Assembly: GCA_016210495.1 (NCBI GenBank)
Contig: JACQUC010000062.1
Span: 27,230-91,229, forward strand
Source: Chloroflexota bacterium
GTDB lineage: Bacteria; Chloroflexota; FW602-bin22; JACPRP01
Length of the DNA stretch: 64,000 bases
Direction: 5' to 3'
Shown here: positions 1 to 8,620 of the stretch, piece by piece
Numbering within the stretch: the stretch's first letter is position 1
Layout of the letters: every line of letters starts with the position of its first letter
The notes under the pieces: model-generated
Databases searched by the model: none
Told to the model about the DNA's origin: nothing
The model's input: only the letters and a program-made list of their open reading frames with translations
Position numbers and translations under genes: made by a program

Positions 1-578
1 GCTCCCGCATAGCGAGTCTGTCCAGCCGCGTCGGTCTCCAGGGCTACCACGTACTGCCTGTCGTCGACGAAGAGGTTTCTCTGGCGGCTTTCCATTGCCT
101 GCCCATCGCGCTCAAATTGTACCCAGTATTCAAATCCGCGATGAGGACCGATCCGGAAGTCTTGTGCGTAGGTTATGCTTCCGCCAAGCTGGCCAGCGAC
201 AGCCGACATCACGTTGTCGAGTTGGTCCTTGACCAGGGGCAGCTCATCGTCGCCGATCCTGGTATTCAACTGGTACACGGAAACGAGGACCCTGGCGTCG
301 TCTGGAGTTTGCAGCAAAATATCCTCCAGGGCGCTGCTCCCCGCGGTCGCGGCAAAGCTCGATGGATTGACTGATCTCCAGTCCGCGGGATAGTCGAAGC
401 CGAAGCCGTTATCTCTGCTCTCGAAGTGGCTCATCGGGACGGTTGCTGCCGCGGCAACGGCCCTTGGCATGCCCACTTCCGCCCAGGTCGGGAATAGAGC
501 CATAAGAGCGATCAGCGCGGGGACGAGCACCGCTCCAATCTTCCGGCGAGGAAAAGCGAGATGTGTCCTTGCGTCCAT
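1..578 (-). CDS. Secreted PsbP-like protein, 3' end outside window (partial)
   Basis: The minus-strand frame starts at ATG 578 and stays open to the left edge, giving about 192 residues without a stop. An AAGGAG Shine-Dalgarno lies 10 nt upstream (589-594). The N-terminus is a signal peptide: basic residues, then a hydrophobic stretch (IGAVLVPALIALMALF) and an Ala-rich cleavage region. The mature part opens with FGFDYPADW, the entry motif of PsbP-like/DUF1795-type exported proteins, followed by an alternating beta-strand pattern. It is probably extracytoplasmic; no enzymatic residues are evident and the function is unknown. An extended -10 (TGCTAAAAT, 626-634, minus strand) probably drives it. 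Confidence 0.7.
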   Translation of the reverse strand, partial: MDARTHLAFPRRKIGAVLVPALIALMALFPTWAEVGMPRAVAAAATVPMSHFESRDNGFGFDYPADWRSVNPSSFAATAGSSALEDILLQTPDDARVLVSVYQLNTRIGDDELPLVKDQLDNVMSAVAGQLGGSITYAQDFRIGPHRGFEYWVQFERDGQAMESRQRNLFVDDRQYVVALETDAAGQTRYAG

Positions 579-625
579 AAGCCACCTGCTCCTTCTTCAC
601 ATTCTTTAAGATGCGATGTGTGGAC

Positions 626-634
626 ATTTTAGCA
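626..634 (-). promoter_or_regulatory. Extended -10 promoter of the PsbP-like gene
   Basis: TGCTAAAAT on the minus strand, about 48 bp before the ATG at 578. There is no good -35 hexamer 17 bp upstream, so recognition would rely on the TGn extension seen repeatedly in this window. Confidence 0.4.
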
Positions 635-670
635 TACGCCGGGGCAAATGGGTAGCTAACCGTAAGATCG

Positions 671-784
671 TTATCTCCCCTGCTCCAATGCCCTCAAGAT
701 CTTCTCCGGCGTGATCGGCATATCCTTGATCCTGACGCCGATGGCATTGTAAATCGCGTTGGCGATGACTGAAACCACCTTAGC
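671..784 (-). pseudogene. Orphan C-terminal tail of a molybdenum hydroxylase (xanthine dehydrogenase family)
   Basis: About 35 codons ending at TAA 673-671 encode a tail (VIANAIYNAIGVRIKDMP, then ITPEKILRALEQ) that is the hallmark C-terminus of xanthine/CO-dehydrogenase-type molybdopterin subunits. The complete paralogue at 8617-10923 ends with the equivalent NAINDALGTRIVDLPITPDR motif. The rest of the gene is missing. The remnant lies directly downstream of, and in the same frame as, the flavoprotein gene that stops at 794, separated by that TGA and about four codons. A deletion or insertion joined the two. It has no start codon or RBS of its own. Confidence 0.8.
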
Positions 785-793
785 CAAGTGTGC

Positions 794-2443
794 TCAAACC
801 CTCACGGGGCATTCCGCCACCACGATCCCCCCACCGCTTTTGGCGCAGGTGACGTGCTTCACCCAGTGGCTGTCGTCTCGATCTAGGCAATCCAGTCGGA
901 AGTGGGCGCCACGGCTCTCTTTGCGCGCCAGCGCGCACGCCGCCACGCAGTCCGCCGTGTCCAATAGCCGTCCCAGCGTGCACAACTGCGCTCGCTCGGC
1001 GGGCGCCATAGCGACCGCCCGTGGAAGCTCCCGACGTAGCGTGTCGATGACAGTCCTGGCCTCCCGCAGTCCGGCGCCGTCGCGCACGATCCCCGCCTTC
1101 GCCGTCATCGTCGCCTGCAACGATTTCACAATATCTCGCACCGGCGTGCCCGAGTTTCTGGCCAATGCAGCACGAAGCTCCCGTGCTTCTTCAACGGCCC
1201 CCCGGGCGTGCAACGCCGGCGTGCGTGCCGAGCGAGAAGCCGCATTGGCCCCGGTCGCAAAGCCGCTCACCACGGTCTCTGCCAGCGAGTTGCCCTGAAG
1301 TCGATTCGCGCCGTGCGTGCCGCCGACCACCTCGCCGCAGGCCAGCAAGCATTCCACAGTCGTCTCGCCGTCTGGCCCCGCCTGTACGCCTCCCATATAG
1401 TAGTGGTTCGCCGGGGCGACCCGAATCGGTCGAGCGAAGAGGTCCTCGCCGTGCGCTCGGCGCTCTCTCACCATCCTCATGAAGGGGCCCGAGCTATACA
1501 GCGGACTGCCTACGTCCACCTGGCAACCGCTAGCATCCAGGAATATGGCCCCGTCAACGCCTCTTCCTTCGTGGACCTCACGCGCAATGGCGATGGAAAG
1601 CTGGTCGCGCGTAATCATCTCCGGCTCGGGCAGCCTGTACTTGGCCACGATGTCTTCGCCCACGGCGTTCTTGAAGATGGCGCCCCCGCGCAGAAGATAC
1701 TCGTAGCCGATCAACATTCTCGCGGCGCCGGGCTCGGCCAAAACCGTGGGATAGAACTGCACGAACTCCATGTCTTGCAGCGGCAGGCCGGCGTCGAGCG
1801 CGATACCATATCCATCCCCTGGCACGCCAGGTGGTATGCGCGTAAAGCTGTATAGGTGGGCGGCGCCTCCCGTGGCCAGCACCACTACCTTTGCGGCGAC
1901 GTGAACGATCCGGTCGTCCTGCCAGACGTACCCGATCGCCCCCTCCGCGCGGCCACCCTGGACGAGTATCTTGACGAGGTTGAAATTCGGCAGCGTCCTC
2001 GCGCCCAGCCGCTGAGCGGTCGCGGCCAGCGGCCTCGACAGGGTCACGCCCACCTTCGGCTCAAACTGCGTCGTTCGTGCCTGTATGTGGCCGGGCGACC
2101 GGGCCACGCGATAGCGGCCATCCTCTTTGGCGAAGACCACGCCGTACTCCTCCAGCGTGGGAAGCCAACCGGCAATGCGGTCGACGACCGCCGTGATCAA
2201 CGGGTGGTCGTTTAGAAGCAGCCCGGAGCGCAGACTGTCTTCCAGGTGAAGCTCCGGAGAGTCGTCCGGGCCGACGGCCGCGTTCATGATCCCGCCGGCC
2301 ACCGCCGTGGAGCACCCGGCCCCCGGTGAAGTTATCGATGCTACCAGGGTTTCCGCGTTCCCTTGCCTGGCCGCAATAGCCGCACACAGCCCGGCGGCTC
2401 CCGATCCCACTACCAGTACGTCAGTCTCGATCTTCTCAATCAT
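794..2443 (-). CDS. FAD-dependent fumarate reductase/succinate dehydrogenase-like flavoprotein
   Basis: A 549-residue soluble flavoprotein. The N-terminus holds the FAD Rossmann motif (VLVVGSGAAGLCAAIAA, residues ~9-25), followed by the AGGIMNAA segment. The C-terminal half has the family motifs HYYMGGV and HGANRLQGNSLAETV that line FAD and the dicarboxylate site. The family includes succinate dehydrogenase/fumarate reductase A subunits, adenylylsulfate reductase and L-aspartate oxidase; the exact substrate cannot be assigned. No iron-sulfur or membrane subunit is adjacent, so it may act alone or with distant partners. The start was set at ATG 2443 because GGGAGG sits 6 nt upstream; an in-frame TTG further upstream has no RBS. 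It is divergent from the BTAD regulator (104 bp apart), which could control it. Confidence 0.8.
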   Translation of the reverse strand: MIEKIETDVLVVGSGAAGLCAAIAARQGNAETLVASITSPGAGCSTAVAGGIMNAAVGPDDSPELHLEDSLRSGLLLNDHPLITAVVDRIAGWLPTLEEYGVVFAKEDGRYRVARSPGHIQARTTQFEPKVGVTLSRPLAATAQRLGARTLPNFNLVKILVQGGRAEGAIGYVWQDDRIVHVAAKVVVLATGGAAHLYSFTRIPPGVPGDGYGIALDAGLPLQDMEFVQFYPTVLAEPGAARMLIGYEYLLRGGAIFKNAVGEDIVAKYRLPEPEMITRDQLSIAIAREVHEGRGVDGAIFLDASGCQVDVGSPLYSSGPFMRMVRERRAHGEDLFARPIRVAPANHYYMGGVQAGPDGETTVECLLACGEVVGGTHGANRLQGNSLAETVVSGFATGANAASRSARTPALHARGAVEEARELRAALARNSGTPVRDIVKSLQATMTAKAGIVRDGAGLREARTVIDTLRRELPRAVAMAPAERAQLCTLGRLLDTADCVAACALARKESRGAHFRLDCLDRDDSHWVKHVTCAKSGGGIVVAECPVRV

Positions 2444-2532
2444 TGCACGCCTCCCGTCACGGTACCTGGCGAGCGCACTATAACACAAGGCTTGAGCGGA
2501 ATCAACGCGCCTGGTGAGAAAGCACTACTTCT

Positions 2533-2541
2533 TGCTATAAT
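2533..2541 (+). promoter_or_regulatory. Extended -10 promoter (leaderless start) of the BTAD regulator
   Basis: TGCTATAAT at 2533-2541, with only six bases (2542-2547) before ATG 2548. The expected transcription start coincides with the A of the start codon, implying a leaderless mRNA. No Shine-Dalgarno is present and no convincing -35 is seen. Confidence 0.6.
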
Positions 2542-2547
2542 TTGGCT

Positions 2548-5500
2548 ATGCTCCAAGTTCAGCTTCTCGGTCCACCGCACTTGTTGCTCGACGGACGAGC
2601 CGTCGATCTGCTGCGCCGCAAGAGCCGTGCTCTCGTCTATTACCTATCTGGCCATACCAGGCCACTGACCCGCGAGCACCTCTTGGCCACGTTTTGGCCG
2701 GACCTGGACCGGTCGGCCGCCCAACAGGCGCTTCGTGTCGCTATCTATGGGCTACGCAAAACGCTGGGCGACTCGCTCTCGGTAGATAGGGAAACGCTTG
2801 CCCTCGCTCCCAGCGTCGAAGTGGATGTTCACCTTTTCGAGCGTCGGCTTTCGCCTCCCGTCCCTGACCTTGATCTCCTGACCACAACCTTCGATCTGTA
2901 TCGCGGCGATTTCCTCGAAGGTGTTAGCCTCGCCGAGTCCTCGGAGTTCGAAGAGTGGGTCACTGTCGAGCGCGAGCGCTATCGCCGGCTGGCCGTGCGC
3001 GGGCTGGCGGCTCTGGCCCAGCTTCACGAGAAGCACAACGACTTTGGCAAAGCGCTCGCGGCGCTCAACCGTGCCCTCGGTTTCAATCCATTCCAGGAGG
3101 ACCTCCAGCGCGCGTGTATGCGTCTTCTTTACCTGGCCGGTGATCGGGCCGGGGCGATCCGACGCTATGAGAACCTGCGTAAGCTCCTCAACAAAGAAAT
3201 GGGCGTGCCGCCCATGGCGGAAACTCGGTCGCTATACGATGCCATCATCAACGACGCCCTTCCCGACTCGAACGCCCTGGCTCAGGCGACCCAGCCCGAT
3301 CCGCGATCCAAGCATCCTTTGCCGCGCGTCGGGTCGAACGCCGGGGAGCCGTTGCCCTTTCGTGGCCGCGACGCTCACTTACGACGCCTGGAAGCGTGGG
3401 CGTCGGACGGCTCGCCTGGACTCGCCCTCATCGAAGGCGAACCCGGCATCGGCAAGAGCCGCTTGGCCGAGGAATTCGTCCGCAAATCGAAAGCCGTTCG
3501 GCTGGTGGGGGTAGCGCACGAGCTCGAGCACGCTCTGCCCTATCAACCTGTTATCGAGGCGCTGCGCACCGTCCGTGGTAGCCCTGACTGGCCAGCTCTG
3601 GATGCCGGGCTCCGCGCCGGCCTTTCTCTGGTCTGGCGCGCGGAGATTACCCGCCTGCTCCCGGACTTGTCCCTCGCGTTTCCTGCGCCTAAGCGCAGTG
3701 CACAGGTTGCCGATGAGTCGCGACTGTGGGAAGGCATCCACCAGTTCCTGCTCGCCCTGGCTCGCCAGCGCCCGGTGATCCTCTTTCTCGACGATTTGCA
3801 CTGGGCCGACCTGTCCACACTCGGCGTGTTGGGCTACCTGATCCGGCAGACATCGGAGGCTCCAATTCTCTTACTCGCGGCAGCCCGACCTTTCACACCA
3901 CGCTCACCTCTGGCTACGCTTTTGCAGACGCTCACCCGTGAGGGCCTCGTGACCCGTTTGGGCCTGTCCCGCCTCGAGCGCGACGACGTGGGGGCTATCG
4001 CCAGCCATCTTAGTCCAACCTACTCCTTCCCACTAGCCGATTGGCTGATACGCACCTCCGAGGGCAACCCTTTCATGTTGGCCGAAGTTGTTCGTCACGC
4101 GCGTGAAAATGGCCTGCTCCTGGCCAACGGCGTATTGAATCTCAACGCGCTCTCGACGTCCCCGGTTGTCCCTCAAACGGTATACAGCCTCATCCAATCG
4201 CGCCTGACGCGCCTGAGCGATGGCGCCAGGCGTGTCCTCGACGCCGCGGTGGCAGTGGGGCGCGATTTTGAATTCGAGTTGGTGTCGCGCGTGGCCGCGC
4301 TATCCGAAGGAGCCGCCCTGGACGCGCTGGAGGAGCTGACTTGCGCCGGCCTGGTTCATCCACTCGACGGATTGCGGTATACTTTCGACCACTCCCTGAC
4401 CCTGGAGGTCGCCTATCGCGAAGTGAGCGAGGCGCGCCATCGTCTCCTGCACCGCCGAGTCGCCGAGGCTCTGGAAACCATCTATCACAGCCGCCTCGAA
4501 TCCGTGGCTGGCCTCCTGGCCTGGCACTTCGCGGAAGGCAACGCCCCTGAGCGTGCCTCGCAGTACGCCTTTCTTGCGGGTCAGGGTGCAAGTCGCCTGG
4601 CGGCGTGGTCCGAAGCCATCGCCTACTACGAGCAAGCCCTCGCCGGCTCAGACCGTTCTCAGGGTCTACCGATCCTGATAGCCTTGGGAGAGGCTCGTTT
4701 TCAAACGGGCCACTACGCCCAGGCGTCCGAAGCGTTTCGCGAAGCGGTCTCGCTGGCCGAGTCATCGGGCGAGGCTGCCAGCACGGACGCGGTCAGATTG
4801 TCTCTCGTGCGCTCCTTCCTACCACAGGCTCGTTTCGCGGAAGCCACGGCGCTGGCCCAGCGTGTCCGCGATACGGGGCATGCCGCGAGCGCCATAACGG
4901 CTGAGTTCCTGTGGGGCACGGCGCTGTCCTTGGAGGGAGCTGACCTGATTGAGGCCAACAGGCACTTGAAAGCCGCCCAGGAGCTCTGCAATGAGAAAGC
5001 TCCCATTGACTTGTCCAGCCTGGCCAAGATCAGGTTTGAGCTGGGTGGTATCGCCGCCCAGCAGGGCGATCTGTCGCGAGCTATTGGTCTCTACCACCAG
5101 GCTCTCGACACCGCGCGCCGCTCAGAGGACCGGGACGCTGCCTCGCCGTACCTCGTCCTTGCCCACAACAACCTGGCCTATCATCTGCACTTGCTGAACG
5201 AGCCGACCGCTCTGGAGTACGCCGCGGGCGGCCTTGCGCTGGCACGGGAAAGAGGACAGATCGGCCTGGAGCCTTACCTCCTGTCCACGCTAGGCGAAAT
5301 CGCCCTTGCGAACGGAGACTTGGAGACCGCCGAAAGGCATCTAGCCGAAGGCCTGGCCATCGCCGAGCGGCTCTCCATCCCCGAGCGAATCGCGGGCCTC
5401 ACAGCCAACCTTGGGCTGCTGGCGGCCAGACGCGGCGAGACCCCCCTGGCCATCTACCGTCTTTCGACCGCCCTCGCCCAGGCTGATGCTCTAGGTACCA

Positions 5501-5661
5501 GGCAGTTGTCGGCGCAGATTCGGCTTTGGCTCGTCCCCCTTCTCCCGCCCCGCGAAGCCCGCGCCCGTCTCGCCGAGGCACGGAGCATCGCCGAAACGGG
5601 CGGACGGCGTCGCCTGCTCGAGGAAGTGGCTCGCCTGGAAGCGCAGCATCCTCTCGAATAG
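2548..5661 (+). CDS. BTAD/SARP-type transcriptional regulator with AAA ATPase and TPR domains
   Basis: A 1037-residue multidomain regulator. Residues ~1-95 form an OmpR/SARP-like winged helix. Residues ~95-240 are a bacterial transcriptional activation (BTAD) domain. Residues ~280-560 are a STAND-type AAA module with Walker A GEPGIGKS (~298-305) and Walker B ILFLDDLHWAD (~411-421). Residues ~640-1035 are TPR repeats. This architecture senses an unknown ligand or partner through the TPRs and switches through ATP binding. ATG 2548 was chosen over a TTG at 2542 because the promoter -10 ends at 2541. The target is unknown; the divergent flavoprotein is the obvious candidate. Confidence 0.85.
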   Translation: MLQVQLLGPPHLLLDGRAVDLLRRKSRALVYYLSGHTRPLTREHLLATFWPDLDRSAAQQALRVAIYGLRKTLGDSLSVDRETLALAPSVEVDVHLFERRLSPPVPDLDLLTTTFDLYRGDFLEGVSLAESSEFEEWVTVERERYRRLAVRGLAALAQLHEKHNDFGKALAALNRALGFNPFQEDLQRACMRLLYLAGDRAGAIRRYENLRKLLNKEMGVPPMAETRSLYDAIINDALPDSNALAQATQPDPRSKHPLPRVGSNAGEPLPFRGRDAHLRRLEAWASDGSPGLALIEGEPGIGKSRLAEEFVRKSKAVRLVGVAHELEHALPYQPVIEALRTVRGSPDWPALDAGLRAGLSLVWRAEITRLLPDLSLAFPAPKRSAQVADESRLWEGIHQFLLALARQRPVILFLDDLHWADLSTLGVLGYLIRQTSEAPILLLAAARPFTPRSPLATLLQTLTREGLVTRLGLSRLERDDVGAIASHLSPTYSFPLADWLIRTSEGNPFMLAEVVRHARENGLLLANGVLNLNALSTSPVVPQTVYSLIQSRLTRLSDGARRVLDAAVAVGRDFEFELVSRVAALSEGAALDALEELTCAGLVHPLDGLRYTFDHSLTLEVAYREVSEARHRLLHRRVAEALETIYHSRLESVAGLLAWHFAEGNAPERASQYAFLAGQGASRLAAWSEAIAYYEQALAGSDRSQGLPILIALGEARFQTGHYAQASEAFREAVSLAESSGEAASTDAVRLSLVRSFLPQARFAEATALAQRVRDTGHAASAITAEFLWGTALSLEGADLIEANRHLKAAQELCNEKAPIDLSSLAKIRFELGGIAAQQGDLSRAIGLYHQALDTARRSEDRDAASPYLVLAHNNLAYHLHLLNEPTALEYAAGGLALARERGQIGLEPYLLSTLGEIALANGDLETAERHLAEGLAIAERLSIPERIAGLTANLGLLAARRGETPLAIYRLSTALAQADALGTRQLSAQIRLWLVPLLPPREARARLAEARSIAETGGRRRLLEEVARLEAQHPLE

Positions 5662-5766
5662 TTTACTCATCTGATTACGCTATTGCTCACGCCCCTGTAA
5701 CGATGGCCAGCTAAAATACAGTCGAAGAAAATACTCTTGCCATCGGGCAAAAGAAGGAGGATTATT

Positions 5767-6288
5767 ATGGCTTGGCAAATCGACCCGGCCCACTCCCAGA
5801 TTCAGTTCACCGTGCGGCATATGATGATCTCCAACGTGCGCGGTCGCTTCGAAAGCTTCTCCGGCACCGTCGACGTGAATGAGGAAAACCCTGTCGACTC
5901 GAGCGTGGAGATACAAATCGACGCGGCCAGCATCAACACCAAGGAGCCGCAGCGCGACGGGCACCTGAAATCGCCGGACTTTCTGGACGCTGAGGCGTTC
6001 CCGCACCTGGTCTTCAAGAGTAGGCGCGTCGAGCAGATCGACGACTCACACGGGCGCATCATCGGAGACCTGACCGTTCGTGACGTCATACGCGAAGTCG
6101 TCCTGGACGTCGAGTACGCCGGGCAGGCCAAGAGCCCCTGGGGCACGGTCAGCGCAGGCTTCAGCGCCACTACCAAACTGAATCGCAAGGACTGGGGGCT
6201 GCACTGGAACCAGGCCCTCGAAACTGGCGGCGTGCTCGTCGGGGATCAGGTCAAAATAGACATCGAGCTGGAGCTAATCAAGCAATAG
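5767..6288 (+). CDS. YceI family protein
   Basis: A 173-residue protein opening with the YceI signature (WQIDPAHSQIQFTVRHM) and continuing with the lipocalin-like beta-barrel pattern (DVNEENPVDSSVEI, SPDFLDAEAFPHLVFKS). YceI proteins bind isoprenoids or other hydrophobic chains. There is no signal peptide, so this is the cytoplasmic type, unlike E. coli YceI. AAGGAGG 5 nt upstream fixes the ATG at 5767. It is probably monocistronic and ends 1 bp from the stop of the convergent gene. Confidence 0.9.
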   Translation: MAWQIDPAHSQIQFTVRHMMISNVRGRFESFSGTVDVNEENPVDSSVEIQIDAASINTKEPQRDGHLKSPDFLDAEAFPHLVFKSRRVEQIDDSHGRIIGDLTVRDVIREVVLDVEYAGQAKSPWGTVSAGFSATTKLNRKDWGLHWNQALETGGVLVGDQVKIDIELELIKQ

Positions 6289-6289
6289 C

Positions 6290-7327
6290 TCACTGGTACA
6301 CCATTACGTCGGGACTGGGATCGAGCGCCAGTACGTCCGCCGGCTCCAATAGGTCGACGTCCTGCCGGAAGAACATCTTGATCCCCCCGTACTGTATCAG
6401 CTCGTCGTGCACGTACCACTCGTAGTGCCGCAGCTTGATGCCCCTGCCGCCGAAGCCGTCCATCACTACGACGAGGTCCACGCCTGGCCGAGTCTCGATG
6501 AGTTGCTTGTCCGGGAGCATGCTGGCGGTGTACTGGTGTAGAATAAGCACCTTGTTGGGAAGCCGATTTCTAGCGACGATGTCGGCCAGCAGATTGGAGG
6601 TCCAGTTGACCTCGGCCGCCGACATGTGCCCAAGCTGAATCCCCGGCAACTGGTCGGCCCACATGTCGAACTCCGGGTCAAGCGCCAGGTGTACGTGTGG
6701 CTGCTCCAGGAAGGGCAGCAAGGCACTGACCTCTTCCTGCACCGTGCTGCGGCCGACCTGTACGTCGAGGATCAGCAGCATACCGTTCTCCGCCGCCAGA
6801 CGGGAGTACTCCTCGATCACCGACGCGGGCGTGCGGGCCCGGTACATCCCGTCGCTGCCCGCGTGCTCCTGCGCGACCGTGGCGATGAAGTGAATGGCCG
6901 GCTGCACAGGCCTGCTACTGCCGGCGGCCTCGTAAAGGGCGGCCGCGCGCCGCAACCGCGCCACCAGCGTCTCCTGATCCAGCTCGCCAAGGATGCCCAT
7001 ACGCTCGTCGAAGGGATGGCCGTAGTAGGTCACAAGTCGGCGCTCGGCCAGAATCGAGCCGCCTCCGACGGCGATTGGCACGGCCTGTTCCTGAGCAGCC
7101 TGCGTTTCATCGGCTGGGCCCGCGCTCGGCTCCGAAACAGCGGGTTCGGCCTCGGGTACGTCCACAATGGGCACGTCAACAATGTCGGCATTTGGGCTCT
7201 CGACGGCCTGGCCGTTGAGGGATCCCTGCACGGCGAATTGACCGTCGTCCAAAGTGTCGGTTCCCCAGGACAAAACAATAAGCGCTACCGCCAGGGTTAG
7301 CGCCGGAATTGCATAACGTATTCTCAT
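6290..7327 (-). CDS. Exported or membrane-anchored hypothetical protein
   Basis: 345 residues. ATG 7327 is preceded by GAGGAGG. Residues ~1-22 form a signal or anchor helix (MRIRYAIPALTLAVALIVLS), followed by an acidic Pro/Ala-rich linker (~25-85) and a globular domain (~90-345). Strand-like segments (LLILDVQVG, HVHLALDPEFDMW, KVLILHQYT, VDLVVVMDGFG, IKMFF) suggest a TIM-barrel fold similar to secreted glycosidase-like proteins. No catalytic acid pair could be assigned with confidence. It is third in the minus-strand unit after the molybdenum hydroxylase and the MFS transporter (84 bp gap) and may be cotranscribed. I do not recognise the function. Confidence 0.65.
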   Translation of the reverse strand: MRIRYAIPALTLAVALIVLSWGTDTLDDGQFAVQGSLNGQAVESPNADIVDVPIVDVPEAEPAVSEPSAGPADETQAAQEQAVPIAVGGGSILAERRLVTYYGHPFDERMGILGELDQETLVARLRRAAALYEAAGSSRPVQPAIHFIATVAQEHAGSDGMYRARTPASVIEEYSRLAAENGMLLILDVQVGRSTVQEEVSALLPFLEQPHVHLALDPEFDMWADQLPGIQLGHMSAAEVNWTSNLLADIVARNRLPNKVLILHQYTASMLPDKQLIETRPGVDLVVVMDGFGGRGIKLRHYEWYVHDELIQYGGIKMFFRQDVDLLEPADVLALDPSPDVMVYQ

Positions 7328-7411
7328 CGGAGCAAGCCTCCTCGCTCTCCGCAGTCGATCGTCCTTGACTCTGACTGCTGCAAGAACGCGGCCAGGTGCC
7401 CCTGACACCCA

Positions 7412-8620
7412 CTACTCTGGCGCCCGCGCCGGAGTGCTTTCGACCGGTCGAATGCCGAACACGATGAGCGCGCCCACCACCGAGATCGCGGCCAGAAACG
7501 GAAAGACCATGGCTATCCCGAAAGCATCGGAGAAGTAGCCGGCAGACACTGCGAACATCGAGGATGTGAATGTAGTGAACATATTGACCGTGCCAATGGA
7601 CGCGCTGCGATACACCGTCGGCATCACGTCTACCACGTACGTGATGATAATCGGGAACGCCGAGCCGGTGAACAGCCCGGCCACCACGATTCCCACAACC
7701 ACTTCGAACTGGGTCGTCAGACGATTCAGGAAGAACAGCGTCGTGGCGCTCATGAAGACGACGCCGATAATGACCGGCTTCCTGCCCACCCTGTCCGACA
7801 GCCAGCCCCAAAACGTCACCATCGGTATGCCGACCCCGTTAAGCAGCGCCACTGAGTATGCTCCAAAAGAAACGTCCAGGCCCAAGTTGTTCACCAGCCA
7901 GAGGGGAAGAAATCCAGCCGTCACAGTGACGGCCGCGGTTATCGTCCCGTTGCATATCCCAAGAATGATGAGGAAACGATTTAGCACCACTTGCCTGACC
8001 ACGGTGCCTATCGGCAGCAGCGAGCCCTTCTGCCCCGAAGCCGGCTCGCGCACAATTCTCCAGAACAAGAAAGCCACCACTATCGCCAGCGCGGCCGACA
8101 CGTAGAACAAGAACTGCCAGCCGAAGGCTACTAGCGTGACGCCCGACAGCAGGGGCGCTATGAACCTGCCCGAGCCAGCCCCGACTCCCGTGTGAAAGCT
8201 CACCGCCGCGCCTCGCTCCTCCTTGCTAAAGTACGCCGTGATCAGCCCGATGGCCGGCGCGAAGTAGAGCCCAAAGGCGAAACCGCTCAGAATGCGCGAC
8301 CCGGTAAGCTCTATGAAGTTCCTGGAGAGCGTCGTCAAGAAAAGCGTGAATGCCAGCGCGACGACACCACCAAGAATAAGCGGTTTGCGCTTGAAGAGGT
8401 CGGCGAAATACCCTCCGAAGAAAAGCGTGCCGGAGTAACCCAAGTTGTAGGCGGCCACCACCCAGCCCGTTTCCGAGTAGGTCAGATTCATCTGCTCCTT
8501 GATAATCGGCAGGGCCGGTAGAATCACCTGCCGGGTGCTGTGGTAGAGCGAGAAGCACATACAGCAGAGCCCGAGCACCACGTAGCGATGCTCAGGCCTC
8601 AGCAGGCGCTGTAGGTTCAA
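7412..8620 (-). CDS. MFS transporter
   Basis: About 402 residues with 12 predicted membrane segments and the MFS loop 2-3 signature (GGYFADLFKRKP), repeated between TM8 and TM9 (GWLSDRVGRKP). It probably exports or imports a small organic solute; the substrate is unknown. The upstream molybdenum hydroxylase stop (TGA 8619-8617) overlaps a TTG at 8620 in a TTGA junction, with an AGGA-containing stretch about 8 nt before it, so translational coupling is likely. A TTG at 8641 is an alternative start with a weaker RBS. Genetic coupling suggests it transports a substrate or product of the hydroxylase. Confidence 0.85.
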   Translation of the reverse strand: MNLQRLLRPEHRYVVLGLCCMCFSLYHSTRQVILPALPIIKEQMNLTYSETGWVVAAYNLGYSGTLFFGGYFADLFKRKPLILGGVVALAFTLFLTTLSRNFIELTGSRILSGFAFGLYFAPAIGLITAYFSKEERGAAVSFHTGVGAGSGRFIAPLLSGVTLVAFGWQFLFYVSAALAIVVAFLFWRIVREPASGQKGSLLPIGTVVRQVVLNRFLIILGICNGTITAAVTVTAGFLPLWLVNNLGLDVSFGAYSVALLNGVGIPMVTFWGWLSDRVGRKPVIIGVVFMSATTLFFLNRLTTQFEVVVGIVVAGLFTGSAFPIIITYVVDVMPTVYRSASIGTVNMFTTFTSSMFAVSAGYFSDAFGIAMVFPFLAAISVVGALIVFGIRPVESTPARAPE

